40,715 bases of DNA from an uncultured Bacilli bacterium (GCA_934085595.1 CAKOHK010000008.1:1-40715), one strand, 5' to 3'; positions 24,751 to 33,152 are shown, counted from the stretch's first letter. Numbers and translations: made by a program. Notes: generated by a model not told the origin, from the sequence alone.

Positions 24751-25483
24751 GTTTCATCCATTAACATACATATTTTTACTAATATCATTTTTATCAGGTT
24801 ATTTCGAATATATATATTTACTATTAATAGTAATTCTAGTTCATGAAATGGGGCATTGTATTTTTAGCATGATAGTTAATATCAAAGTAAAAGAAATAGT
24901 TATTTATCCATTCGGAGGAATAACTATTTTAAATGCTCCACTAAACACAAAAATATATAAAGAATTAATATCACTAATCGGAGGAATAACATTCCAGTTA
25001 TTGTTTTATTTTCTAATATACACATTATACATAAATAATCACGTCACATATCATGTATTTAATATAATAGATAAAATAAATCATTATTTAATATTGTTTA
25101 ACTTTATGCCATGCTTGCCACTTGATGGAGGAAGATTATTAAACTTGCTAACAGATGTATTATTTGACTATAAAACATCATACAAAATAACAATATTTAT
25201 TTCATATATCACGAGTATAATCTTTGTAATAACAAACCACACAATCTTTGGAATAATACTATTTCTATTCTTAATAAAATCAATATATTATGAACAAAAT
25301 AATATAGAAACTAAATATAACAATTTTATATTTGAAAGATATAAAACAAAATACAACTTTAGTAAAATAAATTATATAAAAAATATAAATAAATTAAAAA
25401 GAGATTACTATCACATAATAAACGGAAAAAGCGAAGATGAAATTGTAGCTAAAATGTTTGACAAACACACATATATATGCTAA
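24740..25483 (+). CDS. spoIVFB: SpoIVFB-like site-2 intramembrane metalloprotease
   Basis: This 247-residue M50 family protease has the zinc motif HEMGH (35-39) in a membrane helix and the third ligand in CLPLDGGRLLN (about 125-135). There are four to six hydrophobic segments, followed by a lysine-rich cytoplasmic tail rather than a clear CBS domain. In Bacillus SpoIVFB cleaves pro-sigma-K in the mother cell. Overlap with the SpoIVFA-like gene and position before rplU support this subfamily over generic M50 proteases. Whether a pro-sigma-K exists in this genome cannot be seen. The rplU promoter lies inside its last codons. Confidence 0.85.
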   Translation: MNIKFHPLTYIFLLISFLSGYFEYIYLLLIVILVHEMGHCIFSMIVNIKVKEIVIYPFGGITILNAPLNTKIYKELISLIGGITFQLLFYFLIYTLYINNHVTYHVFNIIDKINHYLILFNFMPCLPLDGGRLLNLLTDVLFDYKTSYKITIFISYITSIIFVITNHTIFGIILFLFLIKSIYYEQNNIETKYNNFIFERYKTKYNFSKINYIKNINKLKRDYYHIINGKSEDEIVAKMFDKHTYIC

Positions 25484-25486
25484 AAT
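25458..25486 (+). promoter_or_regulatory. Promoter of rplU-prp-rpmA
   Basis: TTGACA (25458-25463) and TAAAAT (25481-25486) are separated by 17 bp, overlapping the 3' end of the spoIVFB-like gene. Confidence 0.8.
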
Positions 25487-25490
25487 ATCA

Positions 25491-25575
25491 ATGTTTGTAG
25501 AAATCTTTCTCTACAACCGCATTGAAAAGGTCATAAAAGCTAATGCTTACCTTAAGAGCGAGTCTAATTGAAGGA
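25491..25575 (+). ncRNA. L21 leader (ribosomal protein autoregulatory RNA)
   Basis: CAATG pairs with CATTG around a TTGTAGA/TCTACAA hairpin, then GGT-cata-AAGC-TAAT-GCTT-ACC (25529-25551) and AAGAGCGAG precede the ribosome site. This arrangement matches the L21 leaders known upstream of rplU in Bacillota, thought to bind L21 for feedback control. Confidence 0.75.
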
Positions 25576-25586
25576 GGAATTTATAT

Positions 25587-25886
25587 ATGAAAGCAATATT
25601 TGTTACAGGTGGAAAACAATATATGGTTGAAGAAGGACAAGAACTATATGTTGAAAAATTACCAAATGACGTTGATAGCGAAGTTGTATTTGATGAAGTT
25701 TTATATGTAGATGGTAAAGTTGGAAGTCCAGTTGTTAAAAATGCTAAAGTAGTTGCTAAAGTACTAAAGCATGGAAAACAAAAGAAAGTAGTTGTATTTA
25801 AATATAAACCTAAAAAGAAATACAGAAAAACTCAAGGACATAGACAACCATATACTAAAATTGTTATTAAATCAATAGAGAAATAA
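25587..25886 (+). CDS. rplU: 50S ribosomal protein L21
   Basis: This 99-residue protein is standard length for L21 and binds domain I/II of 23S rRNA. It starts MKAIFVTGGKQY, with the family's GGKQY(M/R)VEEG segment, and ends in the basic KPKKKYRKTQGHRQPYTK tail. The start follows AAGGAGG. Its stop overlaps the start of prp by one base, which implies translational coupling in the rplU-prp-rpmA unit. Confidence 0.98.
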   Translation: MKAIFVTGGKQYMVEEGQELYVEKLPNDVDSEVVFDEVLYVDGKVGSPVVKNAKVVAKVLKHGKQKKVVVFKYKPKKKYRKTQGHRQPYTKIVIKSIEK

Positions 25887-26194
25887 TGATAAAAGTAAGA
25901 GTTAAGAAAGATAATGATATAATCACAAACATTAAATGTAGTGGACATGCAGGCTTTGATGAATATGGTAAAGACATAGTATGCGCCTCATTTAGTACGA
26001 TGGTTATAGTAAGCATTAACTTAATACTTGAATTTGATGAAAAAGCTATTAGTTATACTGATACTAATAATTTAGAAATTATTAATATTAAGAAAGATAA
26101 TATAACTAATACTGTGCTTAATAATTTAGTTAATATGATGTATGAACTAAAAGAAAGCTACGATAAAAATATTGATATTAAGGAGGAAAAATAA
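25886..26194 (+). CDS. prp: Ribosomal-processing cysteine protease Prp
   Basis: This 102-residue protein carries the Prp catalytic pair: His21 in SGHAGFDEYG and Cys33 in DIVCASFS. Prp removes the N-terminal extension of L27 in Bacillota before assembly, and the adjacent rpmA encodes exactly such an extension. The start overlaps the rplU stop and its own stop overlaps the rpmA start, so all three are probably translated in a coupled way. Confidence 0.95.
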   Translation: MIKVRVKKDNDIITNIKCSGHAGFDEYGKDIVCASFSTMVIVSINLILEFDEKAISYTDTNNLEIINIKKDNITNTVLNNLVNMMYELKESYDKNIDIKEEK

Positions 26195-26478
26195 TGATTA
26201 AATTGCATTTAAATATACAATTATTCGCATCTAAAAAAGGTGTTGGTTCTACAAAGAACGGTAGAGATAGTGCTGGACGTAGACTTGGAAGCAAAGTAAG
26301 CGATGGACAAACATGCAGTGCTGGAAGCATTATTTATCGTCAAAGAGGAACAAAGATTTATCCAGGTGTAAATGTTGGAATGGGTAAAGATCACACATTA
26401 TATGCTAAGATTTCTGGAGTAGTAAGATACGAAAGAAAAGGAAAAGATAATAAACAAGTAAGTGTTTATGAAAACTAA
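26194..26478 (+). CDS. rpmA: 50S ribosomal protein L27 with cleavable N-terminal extension
   Basis: This 94-residue protein begins with a short extension ending LNIQLFASKKG, which fits the Prp cleavage motif just before the ASKKG mature end. The mature part has GSTKNGRDSAGRRLG and QRGTKIYPG. The mature N-terminus reaches the peptidyl-transferase centre, so cleavage is essential in species studied. It is the last gene of the L21 unit, behind AAGGAGG and followed by two tandem hairpins. The obg gene that follows in Bacillus is absent here. Confidence 0.98.
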   Translation: MIKLHLNIQLFASKKGVGSTKNGRDSAGRRLGSKVSDGQTCSAGSIIYRQRGTKIYPGVNVGMGKDHTLYAKISGVVRYERKGKDNKQVSVYEN

Positions 26479-26499
26479 TATAAATTAAATAATGATTAT

Positions 26500-26523
26500 A
26501 AGTAGGCCTATGCTTACTTTTTT
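26500..26523 (+). terminator. Terminator after rpmA
   Basis: AAGTAGGC (26500-26507) pairs with GCTTACTT (26512-26519), with one G-U pair and a CTAT loop, and runs into six T. Confidence 0.85.
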
Positions 26524-26557
26524 CATTAAACTATTATATAAATAAAAGCAAAAAAAT

Positions 26558-26591
26558 AATACTGATATGCTAGCACATATTAGTATTTTTT
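26558..26591 (+). terminator. Second, stronger hairpin terminator
   Basis: AATACTGATATG (26558-26569) and CATATTAGTATT (26576-26587) form a 12-bp stem with one G-U pair and a 6-base loop, then a T-run. It insulates the cotZ-like gene from the ribosomal operon. Confidence 0.85.
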
Positions 26592-26679
26592 AATTTAAAA
26601 AAATTAAAAATATAGGTAAACAAAGTATCAAAAAATAACATATATCATAACTTATTAGTGAATAGAAGGAGAGGATTAT

Positions 26680-27096
26680 ATGTGCTGTAATAAAAACAAT
26701 GATGAATGTAACTGCATCACTGAAATATTAAAGGTTATAAATGTTCTTCAAACAAACGCATGTCCAGATGGATGTCTAGCATCATGTGATAGACCAGCTT
26801 TAGGAGGAGGAACTAACTGTGTAATATGTAATACAAGGCCAATAATGTTATATACTTGCGGAACTGGTTCAGTACCATTCGCAGTTCCAACTACTAAAAC
26901 AAGCGATGGAATAACAAGCAGTGTATTTAGAGTTGAAAAAGTAGATAATAACTGTTGTACATTTAGAGTACTAGCAAACAATCCGGATGAAACAAGTCTA
27001 TATCCATATGTAGCAACAGATTCAATATTTACTATGGATTGTGATTGTTTATGTGCTGTAAGATGTTTAAACGACACATACGTTGAATGTTTATAA
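26680..27096 (+). CDS. cotZ: CotY/CotZ-family spore coat protein
   Basis: This is a 138-residue Cys-rich protein (at least 14 Cys). The family layout is visible: CCNKNNDECNC-ITEILKVINVLQ, then CPDGCLASC, the RPIMLYTCGTG segment, SSVFRVEKVDNNCCTFRVL, and the terminal DCDCLCAVRCLNDTYV. CotY/CotZ/ExsY proteins form disulphide-linked crystalline outer spore coat or exosporium layers made in the mother cell. It is a single gene behind GAAGGAGAGG with no clear vegetative promoter, consistent with use of a sporulation sigma factor. Assignment to CotZ rather than CotY or ExsY is not resolvable. Confidence 0.87.
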   Translation: MCCNKNNDECNCITEILKVINVLQTNACPDGCLASCDRPALGGGTNCVICNTRPIMLYTCGTGSVPFAVPTTKTSDGITSSVFRVEKVDNNCCTFRVLANNPDETSLYPYVATDSIFTMDCDCLCAVRCLNDTYVECL

Positions 27097-27103
27097 CAAA
27101 AAG

Positions 27104-27127
27104 GCAAGCCAATAAAGACTTGCTTTT
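27104..27127. terminator. Terminator between cotZ-like and L,D-transpeptidase genes
   Basis: GCAAG (27104-27108) pairs with CTTGC (27119-27123), with a T-run after it on the plus strand; short A-runs on the left make weak action on the minus strand possible. Confidence 0.7.
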
Positions 27128-27136
27128 AGTATGCTT

Positions 27137-27835
27137 TTATTTATGTACTAAAACTGGTGTTCCAACATCAGTATTTTCATATATGATTTTAGCAGCATCA
27201 TAAGGTAAATTAACACAACCATGACTACCATTATATAAATATATATCACTACCAAACTCACTTCTCCAAGAAGCATCATGAAGACCAATTCCACCATCAA
27301 AAGGCATCCAATAATCAACATAAGATTCATAATCTTCACCCTTTAAAATAGCACATTCTTCTTTACTATAAATATAAAAGTACCCTTCATTAGTAGGAGT
27401 TCCTTCCATACCAGTAACAGTAGGAGTTAAACAAATAACATCAGTTCCATTAAATAAACGAACATACTGCTTATCAAGACTAACTTCTAAAAAAGTATTT
27501 TCCATTCTATATAAGTATTTACTCTCAATATAAACTTCACCATATCTATCAGTTAAAACATAATCATAAATACCATTAGATTTAATACTATAAACAAGTT
27601 GATAAGTTAAAATACTATCTATAGGATTCATATTAATATCATACATAACAGCTTCTTCTACTATACCACAGTACTCATTAGTACTTTCATAATTAGGTTC
27701 ACTTAAAACATTATTATATTGTATATAAGGCTCTATTTTATTATCTATAACAATCTCTTTATCTTTTTTGCCGCACCCACTACTAATCAAAGTATTAAAA
27801 GCAAGCATAAGCGCAATCAAACTCTTTTTATCCAT
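27137..27835 (-). CDS. L,D-transpeptidase (YkuD family), probable lipoprotein
   Basis: This is a 232-residue protein from the ATG at 27835, preceded on its strand by GGAGGAAA; the longer frame to 27892 has no ribosome site. An N-terminal signal with ISSGCGKK suggests lipid attachment at Cys, though the lipobox is imperfect. The C-terminal YkuD domain has GIGLHDASW and the catalytic SHGCVNLP, with Cys as nucleophile. Such enzymes make 3-3 peptidoglycan cross-links or attach proteins to the wall; in spore formers several act on spore peptidoglycan. It is convergent with the coat protein gene. Confidence 0.9.
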   Translation of the reverse strand: MDKKSLIALMLAFNTLISSGCGKKDKEIVIDNKIEPYIQYNNVLSEPNYESTNEYCGIVEEAVMYDINMNPIDSILTYQLVYSIKSNGIYDYVLTDRYGEVYIESKYLYRMENTFLEVSLDKQYVRLFNGTDVICLTPTVTGMEGTPTNEGYFYIYSKEECAILKGEDYESYVDYWMPFDGGIGLHDASWRSEFGSDIYLYNGSHGCVNLPYDAAKIIYENTDVGTPVLVHK

Positions 27836-28240
27836 AGTTTCCTCCATAACAGATATACTAAAAACATGAAGCATATTATACATCAAAATCACAAATAAAT
27901 CAATAAAAACATTTTCTCAATTATAATATAACAAATATATATATGTAAGTAAACCATACATCACACAAAAAAATTATCAAAAAAACTTTACATACTTTAA
28001 AATTATGTGGTATAATCTTCATTGTTAAATCAAGTGACGAAGAGGGTATATATGATTTTGTCGAAGAGAGTTAGCATATGGTGAAAGCTAATACAAATAA
28101 TATATACAAATCACTTCTGATGATGCATATGGATAAGATATGCACGGGGTTATCCTCGTTATAAAAATCAAGTTAACTAAAGGATGGTACCGCCATACAT
28201 TGGCTCCTTGTACTATCCTTTTTATTTTGGAGGGAGAATT
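27836..28240 (+). ncRNA. Isoleucine T-box leader and its promoter (405-bp gene-free region)
   Basis: The region between the L,D-transpeptidase and ileS holds a promoter TTTACA (27987-27992), 18 bp, TATAAT (28011-28016), then a T-box RNA from about 28031 to 28227. Stem I opens AAGTGA/TCACTT and GTATATAT/ATATATAC; AUC (28110-28112) followed by A is the probable isoleucine specifier. The AGAGAG and GGTGAAAGC segments mark distal stem I. The T-box AAGGATGGTACCGCC is at 28180-28194. The terminator pairs AAGGATGGTAC (28180-28190) with GTACTATCCTT before a T-run. Nothing else is seen in 27836-27986. Confidence 0.93.
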
Positions 28241-31200
28241 ATGAAAAAGTTTGAAAACTTAGAAAAAGGAAATGTTAAAGATATCGAACAAAAACAAATC
28301 GATAAATGGAAAGAACAAGATATTTTAAACAAAACAATTGAAAACAGAAAAGATAATGAAAACTTTGTATTCTATGACGGACCTGCATACGCAAATGGAT
28401 TCCCAGGAGTTCATCACATGCTTGCAAAAATCTTAAAAGACGCTATTTGTAAGTATAAAACTATGAAAGGCTATAGAGTAGATAGAGTAGTTGGATGGGA
28501 TACACATGGTTTACCAACTGAAGTTAATGTAGAAAAACTACTTGGATTTAAAGATAAAAAAGATATAGAAAACTATGGTGTAGAAAAGTTCAATGAAGAA
28601 TGTAAGAAAAACGTTAGAACAAATGAGAAAGAGTTCGTTCGTTTAACTGAAAGAATGGGACAATTTATAGACACCAAAAATGCATACATTACATTCAAAA
28701 ATGATTATATCGAAAGTGAATGGTATATACTTAAAAGATTCTTTGATGAAGGATTAGTTTACCATAGTCATAAAATATTACCATATTGTCCAAGATGTGG
28801 AACAGAACTATCAACTCATGAAGTAGCAGATGGTTATAAAGAAGTAGATGTAAACTCAGTTATACTTCCATTCAAAGTTAAAGATAAAGATGAATATTTC
28901 TTAGTTTGGACAACAACACCATGGACACTACTTGCAAATGTAGCATTATGTGTAAATCCAAATGAAGATTATGTAAAAGTAGAAAGCAAAGGCTATAAGT
29001 TTATATTAGCTTCTGCTCTAGCAGATAAAGTACTAGGAGAAGATTATAAAGTACTAGAAACATTCAAAGGAAAAAGTCTAGAATATACTAAATATGATCA
29101 ACTAATGCCATTCTTAAAACCAGAAGGAGAAGTATTCTATGTTACTTGTGATACATACGTAACAATGGAAGATGGAACAGGTGTAGTTCACATAGCCCCA
29201 GCATATGGTGCTGATGATAATGAAGTATGTAGAAGATATAATATACCTATGTTAAATCCAGTAAATCTAGAAGGAAAATACACTGATGGACCATGGAAAG
29301 GAAGATTAGTAACTGATAGTGAATTAGAAATAGAAATAATAAAATATCTAAAAGAAAATGATAAATTATTTAAGAAAATAAAGATCACACATAACTATCC
29401 TCACTGCTGGAGATGTAAAAGCCCACTTATTTATATGGCAAAACCAGCTTGGTATATAAAAGTAACAGCATATAAAGATAAATTAGTAGAGGCAAATAAA
29501 CAAGTAAACTGGTATCCTGATTATGTAGGAGAAAAGAGATTTGGAAACTGGCTTGAAAATGTACAAGACTGGGGTATAAGTAGAAGTAGATACTGGGGAT
29601 GTCCAATTCCTTTATGGACTTGTTCATGTGGACACAAAGAAATGATAGGAAGTATAGATGAACTAGTAGAAAAATCAATAGAAGACATTGATAGAACAAT
29701 AGACTTACATAAACCATATGTAGATAATGTACATATTAAATGTAAAGAATGTGGAAACGTAATGTCAAGAATACCAGATGTTATAGATGTATGGTTTGAT
29801 AGTGGAGTAGTTCCATTCGCACAATATCACTATCCATTCGAAAACAAAGAATATTTTGAAAAACACTTCCCAGCAGACTTTATCGCAGAAGGTTTAGATC
29901 AAACACGTGGATGGTTTTATTCATTAATCGCAGTATCTGTATTCCTAACAGGAAAAGCACCATATAAAAATGTACTAGTAAACGATTTACTATTAGATAA
30001 ATATGGTCAAAAGATGCATAAATCAAGAGGTAATGCAGTCGAACCATTTACTATACTAGATAAATATGGAGCTGACGCTACTAGATGGTATATGCTATAT
30101 ACAAGTCCAGTATGGACACCACTTAAGTTTGATGAAGACGGAATAAAAGAAGTAAACTCAAAGTTTATAAATACACTTAAAAACACTTATACATTCTTTG
30201 AAATGTATGCAAACACTGATGAAGTAGACCCAAGAAGTTTTGAAGTAGACTATAAAGACTTAGAAGAAATAGATAAATGGTTACTATCAAAATATAATAA
30301 CTTAATCAAAAATGTAACAACATACATGGATAAATATGATTTAAATAAAGTAGTACACTTAATTCAAGACTTTGTATGTGATGATTTAAGTAACTGGTAC
30401 ATAAGACGTAATAGAAGAAGATTCTGGGGAAGTACACTTGATAATTCAAAGAAAGCTGTATATAAAGTAACATATGATGTATTATGTGGTTTATGTAAAA
30501 TGATAAGCCCAATAGCTCCATTCATAAGTGAAGAAATATATACTAAATTAACTTTAGAAGACAGCGTAAACTTAAGTGATTATCCAGTATGCAACGAAGA
30601 GTATATAAATAATGAACTTGAAGATAAAATGGATACTGTAATAGATTTAATAACTATCGCAAGAAACTTAAGAGAAGAAGCAAAAATCAAAGTAAGACAA
30701 CCAATACAAGAAGTAATCATTGAAGGTAAATATAAAGATAAAATAGAAAGCTTTACTTCACTAATTGAAGAAGAAATCAATGTTAAAAATGTTGTATTCG
30801 CATCAAATATGGATGAATATATAACTGTAAAATATAAACCAAACTTCAAAGAAGTAGGTAAATTATTCGGAAGTAATTTAGGTAAGTTCACAGAGTTCTT
30901 AAATAATATTTCAAAAGAAGATAGCGAAAAATTAGAAAATGGAACACTTAAAATTGAACTAGATAAAGAAACAGAAATCTTACCAAGTTATGTTTTAAGA
31001 AACATCGAAGCAAAAGAAGGATACAAAGCAATTATGCTTAACTATAAGACAGTTGTTTTAAATACTAATTTAACTAATGACTTAATAAATGAAGGCCTAG
31101 CACGTGAAATAGTATCTAAGATTCAAAACTTAAGAAAAACATTAGACTTTGATATATCAGATAGAATTAATACAGTTTATAATAGCGATCCTAAAGTTGA

Positions 31201-31333
31201 AGAAGCAATAAAACAATTTGAACAATATATTAAAGATGAAACATTAAGTTTAACTATTACTAAAGGCGAAGCTAAAGAACTTGTAAAAATAAATGATTAT
31301 GATATGTACATATCAATAACTAAAAATAATTAG
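28241..31333 (+). CDS. ileS: Isoleucyl-tRNA synthetase, type 2
   Basis: This is a 1030-residue class I synthetase. The start is the ATG at 28241 behind GGAGGGAGAA; the upstream frame from 28184 lies in the T-box terminator. The N-terminal signature is YANGFPGVHHM (about residues 49-59), so the HIGH position reads GVHH, as in a type-2 IleRS subgroup; the second signature is KMHKS (in GQKMHKSRGN). Editing-domain motifs (VWTTTPWTL, GWDTHGLP) are present. Several Cys pairs (CPRC, CWRC, CSCG, CKEC) suggest zinc sites. Type-2 IleRS enzymes are insensitive to mupirocin, and the GXHH variant has been linked to hyper-resistance. It is controlled by the isoleucine T-box as a single-gene unit. Confidence 0.97.
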   Translation: MKKFENLEKGNVKDIEQKQIDKWKEQDILNKTIENRKDNENFVFYDGPAYANGFPGVHHMLAKILKDAICKYKTMKGYRVDRVVGWDTHGLPTEVNVEKLLGFKDKKDIENYGVEKFNEECKKNVRTNEKEFVRLTERMGQFIDTKNAYITFKNDYIESEWYILKRFFDEGLVYHSHKILPYCPRCGTELSTHEVADGYKEVDVNSVILPFKVKDKDEYFLVWTTTPWTLLANVALCVNPNEDYVKVESKGYKFILASALADKVLGEDYKVLETFKGKSLEYTKYDQLMPFLKPEGEVFYVTCDTYVTMEDGTGVVHIAPAYGADDNEVCRRYNIPMLNPVNLEGKYTDGPWKGRLVTDSELEIEIIKYLKENDKLFKKIKITHNYPHCWRCKSPLIYMAKPAWYIKVTAYKDKLVEANKQVNWYPDYVGEKRFGNWLENVQDWGISRSRYWGCPIPLWTCSCGHKEMIGSIDELVEKSIEDIDRTIDLHKPYVDNVHIKCKECGNVMSRIPDVIDVWFDSGVVPFAQYHYPFENKEYFEKHFPADFIAEGLDQTRGWFYSLIAVSVFLTGKAPYKNVLVNDLLLDKYGQKMHKSRGNAVEPFTILDKYGADATRWYMLYTSPVWTPLKFDEDGIKEVNSKFINTLKNTYTFFEMYANTDEVDPRSFEVDYKDLEEIDKWLLSKYNNLIKNVTTYMDKYDLNKVVHLIQDFVCDDLSNWYIRRNRRRFWGSTLDNSKKAVYKVTYDVLCGLCKMISPIAPFISEEIYTKLTLEDSVNLSDYPVCNEEYINNELEDKMDTVIDLITIARNLREEAKIKVRQPIQEVIIEGKYKDKIESFTSLIEEEINVKNVVFASNMDEYITVKYKPNFKEVGKLFGSNLGKFTEFLNNISKEDSEKLENGTLKIELDKETEILPSYVLRNIEAKEGYKAIMLNYKTVVLNTNLTNDLINEGLAREIVSKIQNLRKTLDFDISDRINTVYNSDPKVEEAIKQFEQYIKDETLSLTITKGEAKELVKINDYDMYISITKNN

Positions 31334-31354
31334 ATCTAGTCCCCTAGATCTTTT
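31332..31354 (+). terminator. Terminator of ileS
   Basis: AGATCTAG (31332-31339) pairs perfectly with CTAGATCT (31344-31351) around TCCC, followed by TTTT. The stem overlaps the stop codon. Confidence 0.85.
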
Positions 31355-31421
31355 ATAATACGAAAATGTATAAAATAATTCACAAAAATTGAAGCACTCA
31401 AAGAAAATGTACATTTGCTAC

Positions 31422-31454
31422 TTGACGTGGGGGGGGGGGGGTACCTGTTATAAT
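31422..31454 (+). promoter_or_regulatory. Poly-G spacer promoter of the 31478 surface gene, predicted phase-variable
   Basis: The -35 TTGACG (31422-31427) and the -10 TATAAT (31449-31454) are separated by T, then 13 G (31429-31441), then TACCTGT. The spacer is 21 bp; nine G would give 17. The upstream TTTGCTAC matches the site at 20307. Predicted state is OFF or very weak. Confidence 0.85.
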
Positions 31455-31477
31455 TTTAATATAAGAAGGTGTATCAA

Positions 31478-33070
31478 ATGAACGTAAGAGAAAATGCAAT
31501 ATATTATATAAAGAAAAACATTTTTATAGTTTTAGTGTTAATTGGACTTTGTCCAGTTTTAGCATTAAGTTATGCAAAATTTACTATAAATAGTGAAAGT
31601 TATAGAAGTAATGAAATGTATATTTCAGAACTTTTGTATTCTATAAAAATAGATGGAAATAATGTATATTTAATAGATGTTGAACCGGGAGAAACAGAGC
31701 ACACCATTGAAATAACAAGTTTATCTGGAATAAGTACTAACTATAAACTAGCTTACTTAAATAATGATAATTTAGAAGTAAAATATGCAAGCGACTATAT
31801 GGATGCATCATTTGGTGGTATAGTAATGACTAGAACGATATCACTATCAATAAAAAATACTAGTACAGAAAAGCAAACGCTATCACTTATGGTATTTGGA
31901 GGATATTCATTTAATGATGTAGACGATGTTAAAATATTAGATACATACACAGAGATTTTAGATGATTATTGGAAATATGATTTTGAAACAACAGCTTTAT
32001 ATGTGGATAACACTAGAGTAGATGAACTTGATTTAAATAAATATTATGATTTGAAAAGTTATACTTGTAATAATGATGCTACAGTTGAATATGACACTAT
32101 AAGTAAAAAAATAATTATTGGTTCAAATAAACAAACTAAATGCAGTTTATATTTTGAGAAAAGTAAATCTTTAGTAGCACACTTAATAAGTAATTATCAG
32201 GCACTAGGGTTAACGAAAATAGATCAGACAGCAACAGGAAATCAAAGTTATGCAACAACAGAATATAGGTATCAAGGAAAAGATGTAAATAATTATATAA
32301 AATTTAATGATGAAATAAGTGCATGGAGAATAATAGGGGTATTTGAAGCACAAACACCAAATGATGATGGAACATATACCAAAGAATTTAAAGTAAAATT
32401 AGTAAGAGATAGAATAGGAAATACATCATATAATTACAGGGGATCAACTAATGCAGAAAATGTTAATAACTGGGCAAATTCAGCATTAATGATAATGCTA
32501 AATAGTGGACCATACTATAATAGAACTTCTGGCTATACACAGCTTGCTTGTTCTAAAGGGGCTAGCACTACAGTTAGCAGCACTGCAATATGCGATTATA
32601 GTAATAATGGATTAACGGAAATAGCAAAAAATCAGATAAGCACCACAAAATGGTATCTAGGGAACGTTGATCATGAAAAAAATATAAAAGAAATATATGC
32701 TCAAGAAAGAAGTACAAATGTACATAGCGGAAATAAACAAACATGGGATGGGAAAGTAGCACTAATATATCCAAGCGATTACATGTATGCAAGTAGTGGA
32801 TGCTATAATACATCTACTGGAGGAGATGGATATAATAGTTCTACTTGCACAAGTACTAATTGGTTATTAGATTCTAACAATTTTTATTATTTTTTATCTC
32901 CTAGTTCTTATTACTCATATATGGTAACGAGAACAGATACTACTGGATATGCAGGAGTTACTGGTACAGGTGATGTAGGCGCTGGGTTGCGTCAAGCTGT
33001 ATATCTTAATCCAAGTGTATTATATCTTAGTGGAGATGGAACTAGTGCTAATCCCTTTATTATTGAATAA
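31478..33070 (+). CDS. Secreted surface protein with TasA-like N-terminus and lectin-like C-terminus, under a poly-G promoter
   Basis: This is a 530-residue protein. The ATG at 31478 follows AGAAGGTG at good spacing; a GTG at 31469 is inside that ribosome site and rejected. Residues about 12-32 form a SipW-type signal (IFIVLVLIGLCPVLALSYAKF). A beta-rich TasA-like module follows to about 155 (PGETEHTIEITS). A linker with a Cys pair leads to the C-terminal domain (about 250-530) with AWRIIGVFE, LNSGPYYNR, WDGKVALIYPSDYMYASS, TNWL, SPSS and LRQAVYLN...ANPFII, resembling DUF6273/C-type-lectin-like folds. It is closely related to the 1-1470 gene except in a region of about 50 residues after NWL. 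No sortase motif. Ligand binding is inference. Confidence 0.92.
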   Translation: MNVRENAIYYIKKNIFIVLVLIGLCPVLALSYAKFTINSESYRSNEMYISELLYSIKIDGNNVYLIDVEPGETEHTIEITSLSGISTNYKLAYLNNDNLEVKYASDYMDASFGGIVMTRTISLSIKNTSTEKQTLSLMVFGGYSFNDVDDVKILDTYTEILDDYWKYDFETTALYVDNTRVDELDLNKYYDLKSYTCNNDATVEYDTISKKIIIGSNKQTKCSLYFEKSKSLVAHLISNYQALGLTKIDQTATGNQSYATTEYRYQGKDVNNYIKFNDEISAWRIIGVFEAQTPNDDGTYTKEFKVKLVRDRIGNTSYNYRGSTNAENVNNWANSALMIMLNSGPYYNRTSGYTQLACSKGASTTVSSTAICDYSNNGLTEIAKNQISTTKWYLGNVDHEKNIKEIYAQERSTNVHSGNKQTWDGKVALIYPSDYMYASSGCYNTSTGGDGYNSSTCTSTNWLLDSNNFYYFLSPSSYYSYMVTRTDTTGYAGVTGTGDVGAGLRQAVYLNPSVLYLSGDGTSANPFIIE

Positions 33071-33091
33071 TAAATATCTATAAATTATCAA

Positions 33092-33120
33092 TTGTATTTA
33101 TATTCTAAACTTGTTATAAT
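33092..33120 (+). promoter_or_regulatory. Promoter of trpS
   Basis: TTGTAT (33092-33097) and TATAAT (33115-33120) are separated by 17 bp. No T-box is present before trpS, unlike valS and ileS. Confidence 0.75.
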
Positions 33121-33152
33121 TGTTTTATAGTTATTTAAGGAAGTGAAAAAGA

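Noticed and set aside
26646..26654. CATAACTTA upstream of the cotZ-like gene as a sigma-K or sigma-E -10
   Set aside because: It fits CATA-N3-TA, but no -35 at the right distance is convincing; such short matches are common in AT-rich DNA.
27836..27892. Longer start for the L,D-transpeptidase
   Set aside because: GGAGGAAA directly precedes the ATG at 27835 and the signal peptide starts MDKKS; the extension is not signal-like.
28184..28240. Longer N-terminus for IleRS (frame open from 28184)
   Set aside because: It lies in the T-box terminator hairpin; ATG 28241 follows GGAGGGAGAA and begins a normal IleRS N-terminus.
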